Origin: Nostoc sp. LEGE 06077
Lineage (GTDB): Bacteria; Cyanobacteriota; Cyanobacteriia; Cyanobacteriales; Nostocaceae
Direction of reading: 5' to 3'
Assembly (NCBI RefSeq): GCF_015207705.1
Contig: NZ_JADEWI010000012.1
Location: forward strand, 62,001-126,000
Length of the DNA stretch: 64,000 nt
The position numbers and the translations under genes were made by a program. This document shows positions 45,890 through 55,252 of the stretch, one piece after another (within the stretch, counting starts at the first letter, position 1; every line of letters begins with the position of its first letter). The notes beneath the pieces are model-generated. The model saw only the letters and a program-made list of their open reading frames with translations, was not told the DNA's origin and searched no databases.

Positions 45890-46375
45890 TCAATCATCTT
45901 CCTCGGCTGGACGTGTCAAAATATCCAGGAGGATACCAGCACCATAATCATTTTTGGGGTCAATTTCTTGAACCCTGATGCTGATTTCTTTAGCTTGTTC
46001 TATGTTTCCTAATTTAGCCAAAACCAAACCAGTAGCAGAGTAGGCATTTAAGTACAACCTGATTTGACTTTCTTCCCTCCGATTTATGAGTATGAGTTTT
46101 AGCTGTTCCCAATTTTCAGGAAAATTTTCTGCTTTTTTAATTTTATCTAATAATTTAGTTGTTGTTTGCAAGGCGAGAACATAATTATTTTTATAGTAAA
46201 AATATCTATAGGCGGAAATTAAAATGTCTGGGTTGTCTCCGGCTTCAGTGATAGCTTGTTGCATATAATTCTCGGATTCAGAATTATTATGCCAAGTATC
46301 TGCTGCTAATATGAGTAACTTTTTGACATTTTCTGGTACTTGAAACCAAGAAAATCTATTGGTATCGATTTGCAT
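45890..46375 (-). CDS. Small TPR-like helical protein
   Basis: 161 residues, all helical: KLLILAADTWHNNSESENYM, DILISAYRYFYYKNNYVLAL, SATGLVLAKLGNIEQAKEIS and VQEIDPKNDYGAGILLDILT, resembling degenerate tetratricopeptide repeats. The C-terminus is acidic (TRPAEEDD). It is upstream of the cupin gene on the same strand. No specific role can be assigned; a scaffold or chaperone partner is typical for such folds. Confidence 0.65.
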   Translation of the reverse strand: MQIDTNRFSWFQVPENVKKLLILAADTWHNNSESENYMQQAITEAGDNPDILISAYRYFYYKNNYVLALQTTTKLLDKIKKAENFPENWEQLKLILINRREESQIRLYLNAYSATGLVLAKLGNIEQAKEISIRVQEIDPKNDYGAGILLDILTRPAEEDD

Positions 46376-46489
46376 ACATTTAAAGTATGAAGTGTGAAGA
46401 AAACACTGAGTAACGCATCAAAATAAATGGTGCGTTACGGCAAAATAATTATTTCTTTTATAGCCTTTCCGACTCTGGTGAGGTACAAA

Positions 46490-46550
46490 ATTACCCCTCC
46501 CCGATCCTCCCCTTGGCAAGGGGAGGGTGCGCGACAGCGCGGGTGGGGTG
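46490..46550. repeat. Dispersed palindrome CTCCCCTTGGCAAGGGGAG
   Basis: TCCTCCCCTTGGCAAGGGGAGGGT with GCGCGACAGCGCGGGTGGGG following, a widespread cyanobacterial intergenic repeat. It lies beyond the 3' end of coxC side genes; frames through it (46418-46657) are not called as genes. Confidence 0.6.
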
Positions 46551-46660
46551 TATTTTATGTGCTTGGAAATTGCTATACATTGAATTACTTTGTGCCGTAA
46601 CACAACGGCAATAAAGCAGGAGGAACATCCACACTGCTTTTTGCCTCCCCTACTCAATCT

Positions 46661-47251
46661 TTAAAACTGATTGAGAATGTATAACAAAGAAAAAAGAACA
46701 ATCCAAATGATGTCTACGAAGTGCCAGTAAATTTCTGCCATTTCGATGCCGGTGTGTTTGCTGGCGGAGTAATGTCCGGGACGCTGCGATCGCTTTAATA
46801 CTCCTAAAATTAATAACAGTCCCACAAAAACGTGCAAACCGTGGAAGCCTGTTATCAGATAAAAGCAGTTGGCGAAGACGTTGGCTGTCATGCCATATCC
46901 CAAAGTTAGGTACTCATAAACTTGACCTAACAAGAAAATTGCGCCCATGATGGCGGTAATTTTGTACCATCGTTGCATTCCTGCAAGATCATTCTTTTTA
47001 ATCGCTACATCACCAAAGTGAATGACGAAGCTGCTAGATACCAGAATGATGGTGTTAATTGTGGGTACGAGTAATTCTACTTCTGTTCCTTCGGGCGGCC
47101 AGACTGCTGTGGTTCCGCGAAAGAATAAGTAAGTAGCAAAGAATCCCCCAAACATCAGGGATTCGGAAATGAGGAAGGTTAATAGTCCTGGAACTCGCAA
47201 ATCAGGATGATGTTCTTCCCCGTGATGTTCGCTGGGTGTGGCGACTGTCAT
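46661..47251 (-). CDS. coxC: Cytochrome c oxidase subunit III (cox2 operon)
   Basis: 196 residues from the ATG at 47251 (MTVATPSEHHGEEHH). The frame runs back to 47392, but those 47 codons come from palindromic repeat DNA. Five membrane segments are seen, starting with LLTFLISESLMFGGFFATYL and ending with EIYWHFVDIIWIVLFSLLYI. Subunit III stabilises the aa3-type terminal oxidase in the membrane. It is separated from coxA by 347 bases of nested repeats. The neighbouring patB and fdxB genes match the heterocyst cox2 locus of Anabaena. Confidence 0.93.
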   Translation of the reverse strand: MTVATPSEHHGEEHHPDLRVPGLLTFLISESLMFGGFFATYLFFRGTTAVWPPEGTEVELLVPTINTIILVSSSFVIHFGDVAIKKNDLAGMQRWYKITAIMGAIFLLGQVYEYLTLGYGMTANVFANCFYLITGFHGLHVFVGLLLILGVLKRSQRPGHYSASKHTGIEMAEIYWHFVDIIWIVLFSLLYILNQF

Positions 47252-47302
47252 ATTTTTACCATCTGAATTTCTAACAAGGGTGAGATTTGACCTCTCCCCT
47301 AA

Positions 47303-47540
47303 CCCCTCTCCTATGAGGCTACCGTGTACACATAAATATTCGTTGAGTGCATCTGTCCCGCCTCGGAATGAATTCCGAGTCTCATAGCGCAAGTCATCTG
47401 AAGATGACTCAAAGAAAAATTGATTTCAGTCTACTTTAGTAGACTTTGGCTATAAGCCTGAAACTTTAGTTCAAGGCGGAATGTAGTTGAACATGAAAAT
47501 TTTTGACTTGTGTGTACACCGTAGCCTATGAGGAGAGGGG
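47303..47540. mobile_element. 210-bp MITE inserted in a palindrome, 5-bp target duplication
   Basis: Ends GGCTACCGTGTACACA (47317-47332) and TGTGTACACCGTAGCC (47511-47526) are inverted with one mismatch. TATGA flanks both ends (47312-47316 and 47527-47531). Outside these, CCCCTCTCC (47303-47311) and GGAGAGGGG (47532-47540) are perfect complements, so the empty site was a 9-bp-stem hairpin with loop TATGA. The element contains a second repeat (47356-47483). Confidence 0.85.
47356..47483. repeat. Four-hairpin dispersed element, copy A
   Basis: 128 bases. Stems: CTCGGAAT/ATTCCGAG (47362-47379), AGTCATCT/AGATGACT (47392-47409), AGTCTACT/AGTAGACT (47428-47445), and an outer CCGCCT/AGGCGG. Copy B is at 56781-56909. 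Stem sequences differ between copies but pairing is kept. Confidence 0.85.
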
Positions 47541-47598
47541 AATCTATATTACGCCCCTTTCCCTGGTAGGGAAGGGGGTTGGGGGGTTAGGTTTCTAA

Positions 47599-49278
47599 CT
47601 ACGCGCTGACTTCTGGTGTGGCTGTTGGTGCTATTTCGATGTTGTGACCGTAGTCGTAGGGGCCGTGGGTGACTACTGGTAAGACTTCCCAGTTTTCAAT
47701 AATGGGGGGTGAACTGGTTGTCCATTCCAGGGTTAAAGCCCGCCAAGGATTATCACCTGCGACTTCTCCTTTACTCCAACTCCATAGAATATTGAGGGCG
47801 AAGGGGATGACTGATAAGCCTAAGATAAATGCGCCAATGGTACAAAGTTGATTCAAGCTAATGAATTGGGGGTCATACATGGCGACTCGTCGAGGCATAC
47901 CTTGTAAACCCAATTCGTGCATAGGTAAGAAGGTAAGGTTAGTGCCGATGAAGGTGAGGGCAAAGTGAACGCGTCCCCAGCCTTCGTTTAGTTTGCGTCC
48001 GGTCATTTTGGGGAACCAGTGATATATACCTGCGTAAATACCAAATACGGAACCGCCAAATAAGACGTAGTGGAAGTGTCCAACTACATAATAGGTATCG
48101 TGGACGTGAACATCAAAGGGGGCTGTCCCCATTGTTACGCCGCTTAAACCACCCATGACGAACATCGACAACAAGCCGATCGCAAATAACATGGCGCTGG
48201 TGAAGCGAATCTTACCACCCCAGAGGGTAGCCACCCAGGCAAATATTTTTACGCCAGTGGGAACCGCAACGATGAGGGTGGAGATGGTGAAGAACATCCG
48301 CATCCAAGGAGGTGTACCACTGGTAAACATATGGTGTACCCACACGAACAAACCGACAACGCAAATTGCCACGCTGGAATATGCGATCGCTTTATATCCG
48401 AAAATGGGCTTACGGGCATGAACGGGGATGACTTCAGACATGATGCCGAAGATGGGCAGAATCATTAAGTAAACTGCCGGGTGAGAATAGAACCAGAATA
48501 AATGTTGGTAAATTACAACGTTACCGCCTGCATCTGGTTTAAAGAATGATGTGCCAAAGTTGATGTCAAATAATAGCAACACTAAACCCGCAGCTAACAC
48601 AGGTGTGGAGAGAAGTGCTAGTACGGAGGTGGCTAAAATTGCCCAGCAAAATAAGGGTAGTTGATCCCATTTCATGCTAGGGACTTTCATCATCAAGATG
48701 GTGATCACAAAGTTTAGGGAACCCAAAATTGAGGAGGTTCCAACTAACACAATCGCCAAAATCCACAAAGATTGGGCAATTGGCGCGGTGACTAAACTTA
48801 GGGGTGGGTATGCTGTCCAACCAGATTGGGAACCACCAAAGAAGAAACTGGCTAACAGTAATAATCCTGCTGGTGGGTTTAACCAAAAGGCGACTGCATT
48901 CAGCTTGGGGAATGCCATATCCCTAGCACCAAGCATCAACGGGATGAGATAATTACCAAATCCCCCAATGGCACTGGGAACAATCCAGAGGAAAATCATG
49001 ATTGTTCCGTGGTTGGTCATGAAGGCGTTATACAGATTGGGATCTAGTACGTCTGCATCGGGGGTGGCTAGTTCGACGCGAATTGCGATCGCCATCAATC
49101 CACCGATGATGTAAAACAGAAACGCCGTGACTAGGTATTGAATCCCAATTACTTTATGATCTACGTTGAAGGTAAAGTAGTCATACCATTTCCACGCCTG
49201 GGGATGTGCAGCGTGGCTAACTTTTGGGGATGAATTCTTATCTGGTGGCGTGTTGGGGGGAAATTCTACTTGTGTCAT
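47599..49278 (-). CDS. coxA: Cytochrome c oxidase subunit I (cox2 operon)
   Basis: 559 residues, twelve membrane segments. Catalytic residues are visible: CuB His and the cross-linked Tyr in YSHPAVYLM, the His pair in WVHHMFTSG, and heme ligands in VVGHFHYVLFGGS. AAGGA lies 7 bases before the ATG. It reduces O2 to water with heme a/a3-CuB. The second gene in coxB-coxA-coxC. In heterocysts this oxidase helps keep O2 low for nitrogenase; that role is known for cox2/cox3 in Anabaena and inferred here from the patB/fdxB neighbours. Confidence 0.96.
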   Translation of the reverse strand: MTQVEFPPNTPPDKNSSPKVSHAAHPQAWKWYDYFTFNVDHKVIGIQYLVTAFLFYIIGGLMAIAIRVELATPDADVLDPNLYNAFMTNHGTIMIFLWIVPSAIGGFGNYLIPLMLGARDMAFPKLNAVAFWLNPPAGLLLLASFFFGGSQSGWTAYPPLSLVTAPIAQSLWILAIVLVGTSSILGSLNFVITILMMKVPSMKWDQLPLFCWAILATSVLALLSTPVLAAGLVLLLFDINFGTSFFKPDAGGNVVIYQHLFWFYSHPAVYLMILPIFGIMSEVIPVHARKPIFGYKAIAYSSVAICVVGLFVWVHHMFTSGTPPWMRMFFTISTLIVAVPTGVKIFAWVATLWGGKIRFTSAMLFAIGLLSMFVMGGLSGVTMGTAPFDVHVHDTYYVVGHFHYVLFGGSVFGIYAGIYHWFPKMTGRKLNEGWGRVHFALTFIGTNLTFLPMHELGLQGMPRRVAMYDPQFISLNQLCTIGAFILGLSVIPFALNILWSWSKGEVAGDNPWRALTLEWTTSSPPIIENWEVLPVVTHGPYDYGHNIEIAPTATPEVSA

Positions 49279-49323
49279 AAATTAGTCCTTGGTCTTTTGT
49301 CATTTGTGCTTGTCATTTGTCAG

Positions 49324-50301
49324 CTACTCATGACTATTGACTAATGACTTGATAGTTGCTGCACTTATACCCATGTTGTGGATGTGGGGTGCAAGAAATT
49401 CAGAGGTAGATAAATCGGCGGGATTAACTGCAACAGCTTGCTGCAAATCTGGTGTTTGAGCAAGTTTGCTTTCTGTCAACCAGCGATCGTATTCTTCAGG
49501 TGTATGGACGATGACTTGCGATCGCATGGAACCATGATAACCACCGCACAGTTCCGCACAAACTACCGGATATGTCCCGGTTTTAGTGGCGGTGAATCGC
49601 AGTTCAGTGGGGATACCAGGAAGCGCGTCTTGCTTCAATCGAAATTGAGGAACCCAAAAAGAATGAATTACATCCTGTGCTGACAAATTCAACTGCACAT
49701 CAGCACCGACGGGAACGTGTAATTCACCAGTGGTAACGCCACTGTTGGGATAGTCGAATATCCAAGCAAACTGTATCCCTTTGACGTTCACTACCAAGTC
49801 AGCGGGTTTGCTGTCGCTGTTTTTTGCACCAATCCCAATGCTGGGGGCTGAAGTTGCTTCGGCGGTATCATTGAGGGTAGCCGCCATCGCAGTTCCCGAA
49901 GCGTGAGCAACATGAGCCACAGAATGAGGGTGATTTCCAGGCTCAAAACCTCCCATTTGGTTAAAAACATCTACGCTATAGATGCCTAAACCAATGACAA
50001 TTACCGATGGGATGGCTGTCCAAAAAATTTCTAAGGGAACATTCCCTTCTACGGGTATACCATCAGTATCATCACCACGACGGCGACGATACTTGACTAA
50101 AAAAACGAGAATTGTTCCTTCTACAACCAGAAACAACGCGATCGCAATGGTAAACATGATATTGAAAAATCCGTCTACCAAAGGTGCTTGTAGTGATGCT
50201 TGTTCTGGTAATAGCGTGTGATTGTGACCAATCCAAACACTAGCCGCTGTAACTACTATGCCAGCGACTAGCGTCCATAGTGAAACAGGAATTTGTTGCA
50301 T
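49324..50301 (-). CDS. coxB: Cytochrome c oxidase subunit II (cox2 operon)
   Basis: 325 residues from the ATG at 50301 (MQQIPVSLWTLVAG), which has AGGA 7 bases upstream; the frame to 50334 adds 11 residues without support. An N-terminal membrane segment and a second at about 48-75 are followed by the cupredoxin domain. The CuA site is complete: the early His region DVIHSFWVPQF, then VCAELCGGYHGSM with both Cys, His and Met. It accepts electrons from cytochrome c or plastocyanin. First gene of the operon; an insertion between segment two and the cupredoxin domain is rich in Ala/His/Thr (about 125-165). Confidence 0.94.
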   Translation of the reverse strand: MQQIPVSLWTLVAGIVVTAASVWIGHNHTLLPEQASLQAPLVDGFFNIMFTIAIALFLVVEGTILVFLVKYRRRRGDDTDGIPVEGNVPLEIFWTAIPSVIVIGLGIYSVDVFNQMGGFEPGNHPHSVAHVAHASGTAMAATLNDTAEATSAPSIGIGAKNSDSKPADLVVNVKGIQFAWIFDYPNSGVTTGELHVPVGADVQLNLSAQDVIHSFWVPQFRLKQDALPGIPTELRFTATKTGTYPVVCAELCGGYHGSMRSQVIVHTPEEYDRWLTESKLAQTPDLQQAVAVNPADLSTSEFLAPHIHNMGISAATIKSLVNSHE

Positions 50302-50925
50302 AAAAGATCCTGTAAGTATGAAGTATGTAGACACCCTTTGGTGGCTTGCCGTAGGCTAGTATGAAGTATGAAATGTTATCCTTGAGGCTTCATCTTTTAT
50401 ACTTCAGTGGCATCAACAACCCCATTATCTAAAACCGCACAAAAGCTCATCATCAAAATTTTCTAGTCTTTGATTTTTGACTTTTGAGTTCTACTTATTA
50501 ACTTTGTATCTTAGATCCTATAAAATTTGGGGGAATTTTCCAGATCTCTTCAGATCCTTCCCCCAAAAACTTAAAAATATTTCTCACGACTACAACAAGA
50601 GTACCTTCTACTTCTACAAGAGTTAGTTGTTTTCAGAGGGTACTATTAGTTCTCATATTGAACAATAAAATTAGCAGCAAGTATGATTTAGTTAATAATT
50701 AACAATTTTGAATTTACGCATTTGTTTACCATGAACTTTTTACTCAGTTCAAGTAATTGCAGCAAATTTCAAGTGAGTGAAGTACATAATTAAGTTATCA
50801 AAGCTACAGAGCCTATTCTCACTCTGACTTCTGACTCCTGAATTCTGCTGTATATAAATTCCCCTCTAGATACCTTGCTTTGTACCCCCTAATCAAAACA
50901 ACAACTCTTAACAGTCGCTAAATAT
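50302..50925. other. Intergenic region upstream of coxB
   Basis: 624 bases. AGTATGAAGTATGTAG...GTATGAAGTATGAAATG repeats occupy about 50315-50375. The rest is AT-rich and should hold the cox promoter. I looked for GTAN8TAC and found no convincing site. Confidence 0.4.
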
Positions 50926-51219
50926 TTAGTTGTTTAATGCTGCGTGTTTGTAGCAGTTTTTCGGACAAATCCGGGCGCAAGCTTCACAACCAATGCAGTT
51001 ATCTGGGTTAGCAACCACCATTACTTTGCGCTCGATTTCATCATCATCTTCATCTTCGACAAATTCGCCTTCTTCATTGAGTGCTTTTAAATCAAGCACA
51101 CTATACCCACACACTTTAATACATCTGCCACAGCCGATACATTTATCTTTGTCAATCTCCTGGGCAAATTTAGGTGTCCAGGTTTTACCTCCAAATGTCA
51201 ATCCTGTTAGTGCTGCCAT
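50926..51219 (-). CDS. fdxB: Nif-specific ferredoxin III (2x[4Fe-4S])
   Basis: 97 residues. Two [4Fe-4S] sites: [17 protein letters not shown] and [15 protein letters not shown], separated by an acidic insert ([17 protein letters not shown]), the layout of ferredoxin III found in nif regions. An AAGG site precedes the ATG by 7 bases. It likely passes electrons for nitrogenase cofactor assembly or reduction. It lies between cox2 and patB, divergent from patB. Symbol from family type. Confidence 0.88.
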   Translation of the reverse strand: MAALTGLTFGGKTWTPKFAQEIDKDKCIGCGRCIKVCGYSVLDLKALNEEGEFVEDEDDDEIERKVMVVANPDNCIGCEACARICPKNCYKHAALNN

Positions 51220-52107
51220 GAATAAACCTTCGGCGATTCTGCCTATCTAAATTGTTTGTACTTAATTTCATACTAACTTAATCTAATTGTTTTGTTTTGT
51301 TGTCAAACGATTAATTTTTCTTTCATTAAAGTTTGATGACTTTTATGCTAATTTTGAATTTTATTTTGATTAATAAATGAGAGCTTATAGCAATAAAATT
51401 CTTAGATTAGTTAAGAGCAATAATCCTGATTGTTAAAGAAATCAAGGTTTCGAGACACACATACTAAGCTAAATAAATTACTGATAAACAATAGCTATCT
51501 CTATTAATAATGAAATTCTTTTGCAGGTTGAGAAATATAGTAATTGGCTATACAAAAGATATGTTATTCAGTTACATAAATAAATTTTTAATTTGTATTA
51601 CTAAAGTATTGTTAATTAGCTCTAAAGATGCCGGAATATCAGAACAGGTGGTAATTTGAGCATCTCCAGTAAAAATGTAACTTTTATAGCAGCAGTTAGC
51701 TTGATATTAAATATTAAAATTATTAATAAATGCTATTCTTATAAATCATTCTGTGTATAAATATTCGGTAAAAACCTTGGGTTAAGTTCTTCCTGCCAAA
51801 CATCAAAGGTTGAGAATTAAAAAAATATGAAAGCTTAAGAAAATTTCCTAGGCTCATGATGAACAAAATCATCTAACTATTTATGAAATTTATAGTTAAT
51901 GACGAACTAATATTCGGCTCGGCTTAAAAGCCTGATATAGCCTCCAATTGGATGCGAGGTCTAAATATGGATGTGGGCAATGATGAGGCAAGAAAATCTG
52001 CTTCTTGCTAGGTAATTAGTGTGGTTGTGAGTAATGAATAAACAGGACACATCCAGGGGGAGACTTGAGCCAGACATCTCAACGATTAAGTGGGAAGAAG
52101 TTGTTTT
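51220..52107. other. Long divergent regulatory region between fdxB and patB
   Basis: 888 very AT-rich bases with no gene. A small hairpin GCAAGAA/TTCTTGC lies at 51988-52008, about 100 bases before patB. Promoters of both nif-related genes must lie here, but I cannot assign boxes by eye. Confidence 0.45.
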
Positions 52108-53697
52108 ATGCCTTATACAATTCCTAACAACAGTTGCGTTGGATGTGATAACTGCCGTCCCCAATGTCCTACGGGTGCGATTCAGTTAGAAGATGATGAA
52201 TATTGGATTGATCCTTGTCTGTGTAACAATTGTGAGGGCTTTTATCCTGAACCCCAGTGTGTAATAGCTTGTCCTACAAATGCTCCCATACCCTGGCAGG
52301 CGAAAAAGGGGAGATGCAAAGTCGAACCAAGGGATGCTACCAGTCAGGACTTATTTTCTAATGGGAGGAATAACCCTTTTGCTTCCGCGATCGCAATTTG
52401 GGAAGCGTGTAATGTATTGGCTCAACGCACATCCTTAAATTGGGAACAAGACGCAGAAGGATATCTATGTTACAGCCGACAAGTCAGCCAAGGCAAAGGT
52501 GCGATCGCCTTTCACATCCAAGATCCTTTTAAAGTTAGTGATTTAATCACTAATTTAGAAGCACTTGAGACAATGGATATCCGCGCGGCTTGTCTGCATT
52601 TGATATTTGCCGCCTACGCCACAACCTCAGAACAACCTTGGGAGCAAGAATTTTCGCTAGATGAACGGCAAATAGAAAAATACTTAGGGCTAGAAAAACG
52701 CAAAGACCTAAGTAAAACCGCCAAACTCACCTTAATGAAAAATCTTGTCCAACAAGCTTGTTCACTGCTGATTTCCATCGACTGGCCTCAACAAGGCCGC
52801 GTCAAAGGATTTTCAGTTACGAAATCTCGCTTGTGGCACTTAGTCCATATCCAGCATCACTTTCAAGAAGACGACAGAGGCTGTAAATACTTAGTTGGGC
52901 TAACCTTCAAAATTCGAGCCGGAGTCTGGGCGCAGTATTTCTTAAACAAACAAGCCTGTAAAGAACGCATCGCCTTTTATCAATACGGTAGTTTGCCAAA
53001 AACAGTGCTAACCACCGTTATGAGTATTTGGCAACAACACGAAGGCGCAGTCAGACTCATGCTGTGGTTACTCTTTAAAACCAAGATGGGTAGAGAACAA
53101 CGCATCACTGTTCCTACCTTGCTACGCATTGCTTATGGAGGGGAAAAAGTTACCTTAGCTTCCCGCCAGCGAGAAGAACGCAAACGACTACTGCGGACAT
53201 TTGAAAGTGATTTAGAAGTGCTAAATCATTTGGGAGTTAAACCTATGTTTGACCCTGTAACTTACCCAATAGAAATTCAACCACTGTGGGCAAAGTTAAT
53301 GGGGATTCCTGAAGATCCTGACGAAGCCTTAGAATTCTGGATTAACGACGGTGGTGGCGAAACCCGCCTGACAGATTCCGGCCCCCGTGGGAAATGGAAC
53401 CTGCTGATGAACGCGCGGATTTTGTCATTTGAACTCCCGCCAGAATGGGAACAGCAAATCTCTGACTCGGAAAAGAAGCAACGCCGCACTATCAAAAACC
53501 GAAGACGAGTCAGAATTACAGGCGATTTAGTTGGCGAACAGATTTTGGAAGCCCGCAAAAATTTAAATCTCTCCCAAAGAGAGTTAGCCAAACTCACTGG
53601 GAAAAGCCAAAGCTGGATTCGAGATGTCGAGAATGGTCGCCTCAAAGCCAAAATCGAAGACCAAGCACTTTTACGCAAGGTGTTGAACCTCGCTTAA
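52108..53697 (+). CDS. patB: PatB/CnfR nitrogen-fixation regulator, ferredoxin-HTH fusion
   Basis: 529 residues from the ATG at 52108 (MPYTIPNNSCVGCD); GGAAG lies upstream, and the GTG at 52090 is less likely. The N-terminal ferredoxin-like domain has CVGCDNCRPQCP and CLCNNCEGFYPEPQCVIACP. The long middle region is specific to this family. The C-terminal helix-turn-helix is ARKNLNLSQRELAKLTGKSQ followed by SWIRDVENG. PatB (CnfR) activates nif genes under low oxygen; its Fe-S cluster probably senses O2. In Anabaena it is needed for diazotrophic growth. The neighbouring fdxB and cox2 genes fit the known locus. Confidence 0.95.
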   Translation: MPYTIPNNSCVGCDNCRPQCPTGAIQLEDDEYWIDPCLCNNCEGFYPEPQCVIACPTNAPIPWQAKKGRCKVEPRDATSQDLFSNGRNNPFASAIAIWEACNVLAQRTSLNWEQDAEGYLCYSRQVSQGKGAIAFHIQDPFKVSDLITNLEALETMDIRAACLHLIFAAYATTSEQPWEQEFSLDERQIEKYLGLEKRKDLSKTAKLTLMKNLVQQACSLLISIDWPQQGRVKGFSVTKSRLWHLVHIQHHFQEDDRGCKYLVGLTFKIRAGVWAQYFLNKQACKERIAFYQYGSLPKTVLTTVMSIWQQHEGAVRLMLWLLFKTKMGREQRITVPTLLRIAYGGEKVTLASRQREERKRLLRTFESDLEVLNHLGVKPMFDPVTYPIEIQPLWAKLMGIPEDPDEALEFWINDGGGETRLTDSGPRGKWNLLMNARILSFELPPEWEQQISDSEKKQRRTIKNRRRVRITGDLVGEQILEARKNLNLSQRELAKLTGKSQSWIRDVENGRLKAKIEDQALLRKVLNLA

Positions 53698-53905
53698 TTA
53701 GAATATTGAACGCAGATATATATAGAAAAACACAGATGACCAATGAGCATCTGTGTTTTTATGTTTGGTGTTGCTGCGAAAGATGAATTAGCTCACGCAA
53801 AGGCGCAAAGGTATGAAGAAGATAAGATTTAGTAGCGTAACTGAAAAATTGTGATGGGCGATCGCTTAAAATTTAGACGTTCGTGATTTTCATCTTAGCA
53901 ACAGA

Positions 53906-55252
53906 ATGTCTCAGCCAAATTTTCAACGTGCCAATACTCTCAAGGCGGCTTTTTTGGCTTGTAATGTTGAGCCGCTTGAACCAGCAGAAATGGAACGGTA
54001 TTATGTCGATTTGTCGGAGGTGCGGAAAACTTCGGCAATTGATAATGTTAGTACAATTTTAGACTTTCAAGACGCAGGTGATTTTACAACAATTTTATTT
54101 ACTGGACATCGCGGTTGTGGTAAAAGTACCGAGTTAAAAAAGATTCAAATTCTTTGGGAAAATAATTATCGGGTGATATATTTGGAAGCGAATGAAGAGA
54201 CAGATATTAATGATGCCCGATATACGGATTTATATTTAATTGTCATTAAACAAGTTGAATTTGAATTAAGAAAATTAGGTTTGACTTTTGATAAAGACTT
54301 ATTAAAAAGTTTTGAATTATGGTTTAAAGATATTACTCAAGAAAACGAGCAAAGTGTAGAAAAATCAGTCAACGTCGAAGCCGAAGCAACTCTCAGCCCT
54401 ACGGCTCCATTTCTTGCTAAGTTAATGGTCAAGTTATTGGCGCAAATTAAAGGCTCGGATAAGCAAAAGACAACTATTCGCCAAACTCTCGAAAAAGATT
54501 TATCTCGCCTCAAATCGGATACGAATCTGTTGTTAAGCGATGCTTACATAAAATTGCGCCAGAAATTCCCTGAATGCAAAGGTTTATTAATTATCTTTGA
54601 TAATTTGGATCGGGTTCCGCCTGGAGTTGCAGAACATTTATTCTTTGATTATGCGGCGCAAATGCAGGAGTTAAATTGTACGATCATTTATACAGTGCCG
54701 ATTTCAATTCTTTGTTCGCCGAAAAATCCCCTGAGTCAATTTGATGGTAATCCTCATATTGTACCGATGATTAATATCTATGAATTTGAACGGCAGAAAT
54801 GTGATTTAGATTATAATCAGGCTGGCTTGGATGCAATAGCTAGTGTAATTGAAAAGCGGGTTGATGTTGATGCAATTTTCGAGAGCCGCGCTCAATTGTT
54901 AGAATTAGCAAAGGCAAGTGGTGGACACGTGCGTCAGTTAATGCAAATGATGCGCTCTGCGTGTCAAACAGCAAGTACCCGCAAACATCCAAAAATTATA
55001 TCTGAAGATATAGAATATGCGGTTAAGCAGCAACAATTTAGTTTTGAGAGGTTTATTCCTGAAGAACATTACGCTCATTTGGCTCAGGTTTGTTTAACTA
55101 AAAATGTGAGTAAAGATGAAATTGGACAATTAATGTTATTTAATACTTCTGTGTTGGAATATAACGGCGATAAACGATGGAATTATCCAAATCCGGTGGT
55201 GAAGCGAAATGAGTTCTTCAAACAAGCTCTCCAATCAGCACAACAACAGTGA
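53906..55252 (+). CDS. P-loop AAA/STAND-like ATPase
   Basis: 448 residues. Walker A is FTGHRGCGKST (about 70), Walker B is LLIIFDNLDRV (about 225), and a sensor-like IIYTVPISILCSP follows. The C-terminal half is helical (SGGHVRQLMQMMRSACQ), a winged-helix-like lid. Cys-poor, soluble. Its end overlaps the start of the TPR gene by 44 bases in another frame, so the two are coupled. This ATPase plus TPR pair resembles a STAND NTPase split in two; roles in signalling or defence are possible but unproven. Confidence 0.8.
   Translation: MSQPNFQRANTLKAAFLACNVEPLEPAEMERYYVDLSEVRKTSAIDNVSTILDFQDAGDFTTILFTGHRGCGKSTELKKIQILWENNYRVIYLEANEETDINDARYTDLYLIVIKQVEFELRKLGLTFDKDLLKSFELWFKDITQENEQSVEKSVNVEAEATLSPTAPFLAKLMVKLLAQIKGSDKQKTTIRQTLEKDLSRLKSDTNLLLSDAYIKLRQKFPECKGLLIIFDNLDRVPPGVAEHLFFDYAAQMQELNCTIIYTVPISILCSPKNPLSQFDGNPHIVPMINIYEFERQKCDLDYNQAGLDAIASVIEKRVDVDAIFESRAQLLELAKASGGHVRQLMQMMRSACQTASTRKHPKIISEDIEYAVKQQQFSFERFIPEEHYAHLAQVCLTKNVSKDEIGQLMLFNTSVLEYNGDKRWNYPNPVVKRNEFFKQALQSAQQQ

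Noticed and set aside
46418-46657. 79-codon minus frame
   Set aside because: It runs through a widespread CTCCCCTTGGCAAGGGGAG palindrome and has no family likeness or ribosome site.
47252-47392. N-terminal extension of coxC
   Set aside because: The extra 47 codons are encoded by a palindromic repeat and MITE edge; family proteins start near the ATG at 47251.
50302-52107. NtcA boxes (GTAN8TAC) upstream of cox2, fdxB and patB
   Set aside because: Scanned by eye; only near matches with wrong spacing were found, so no site is claimed.
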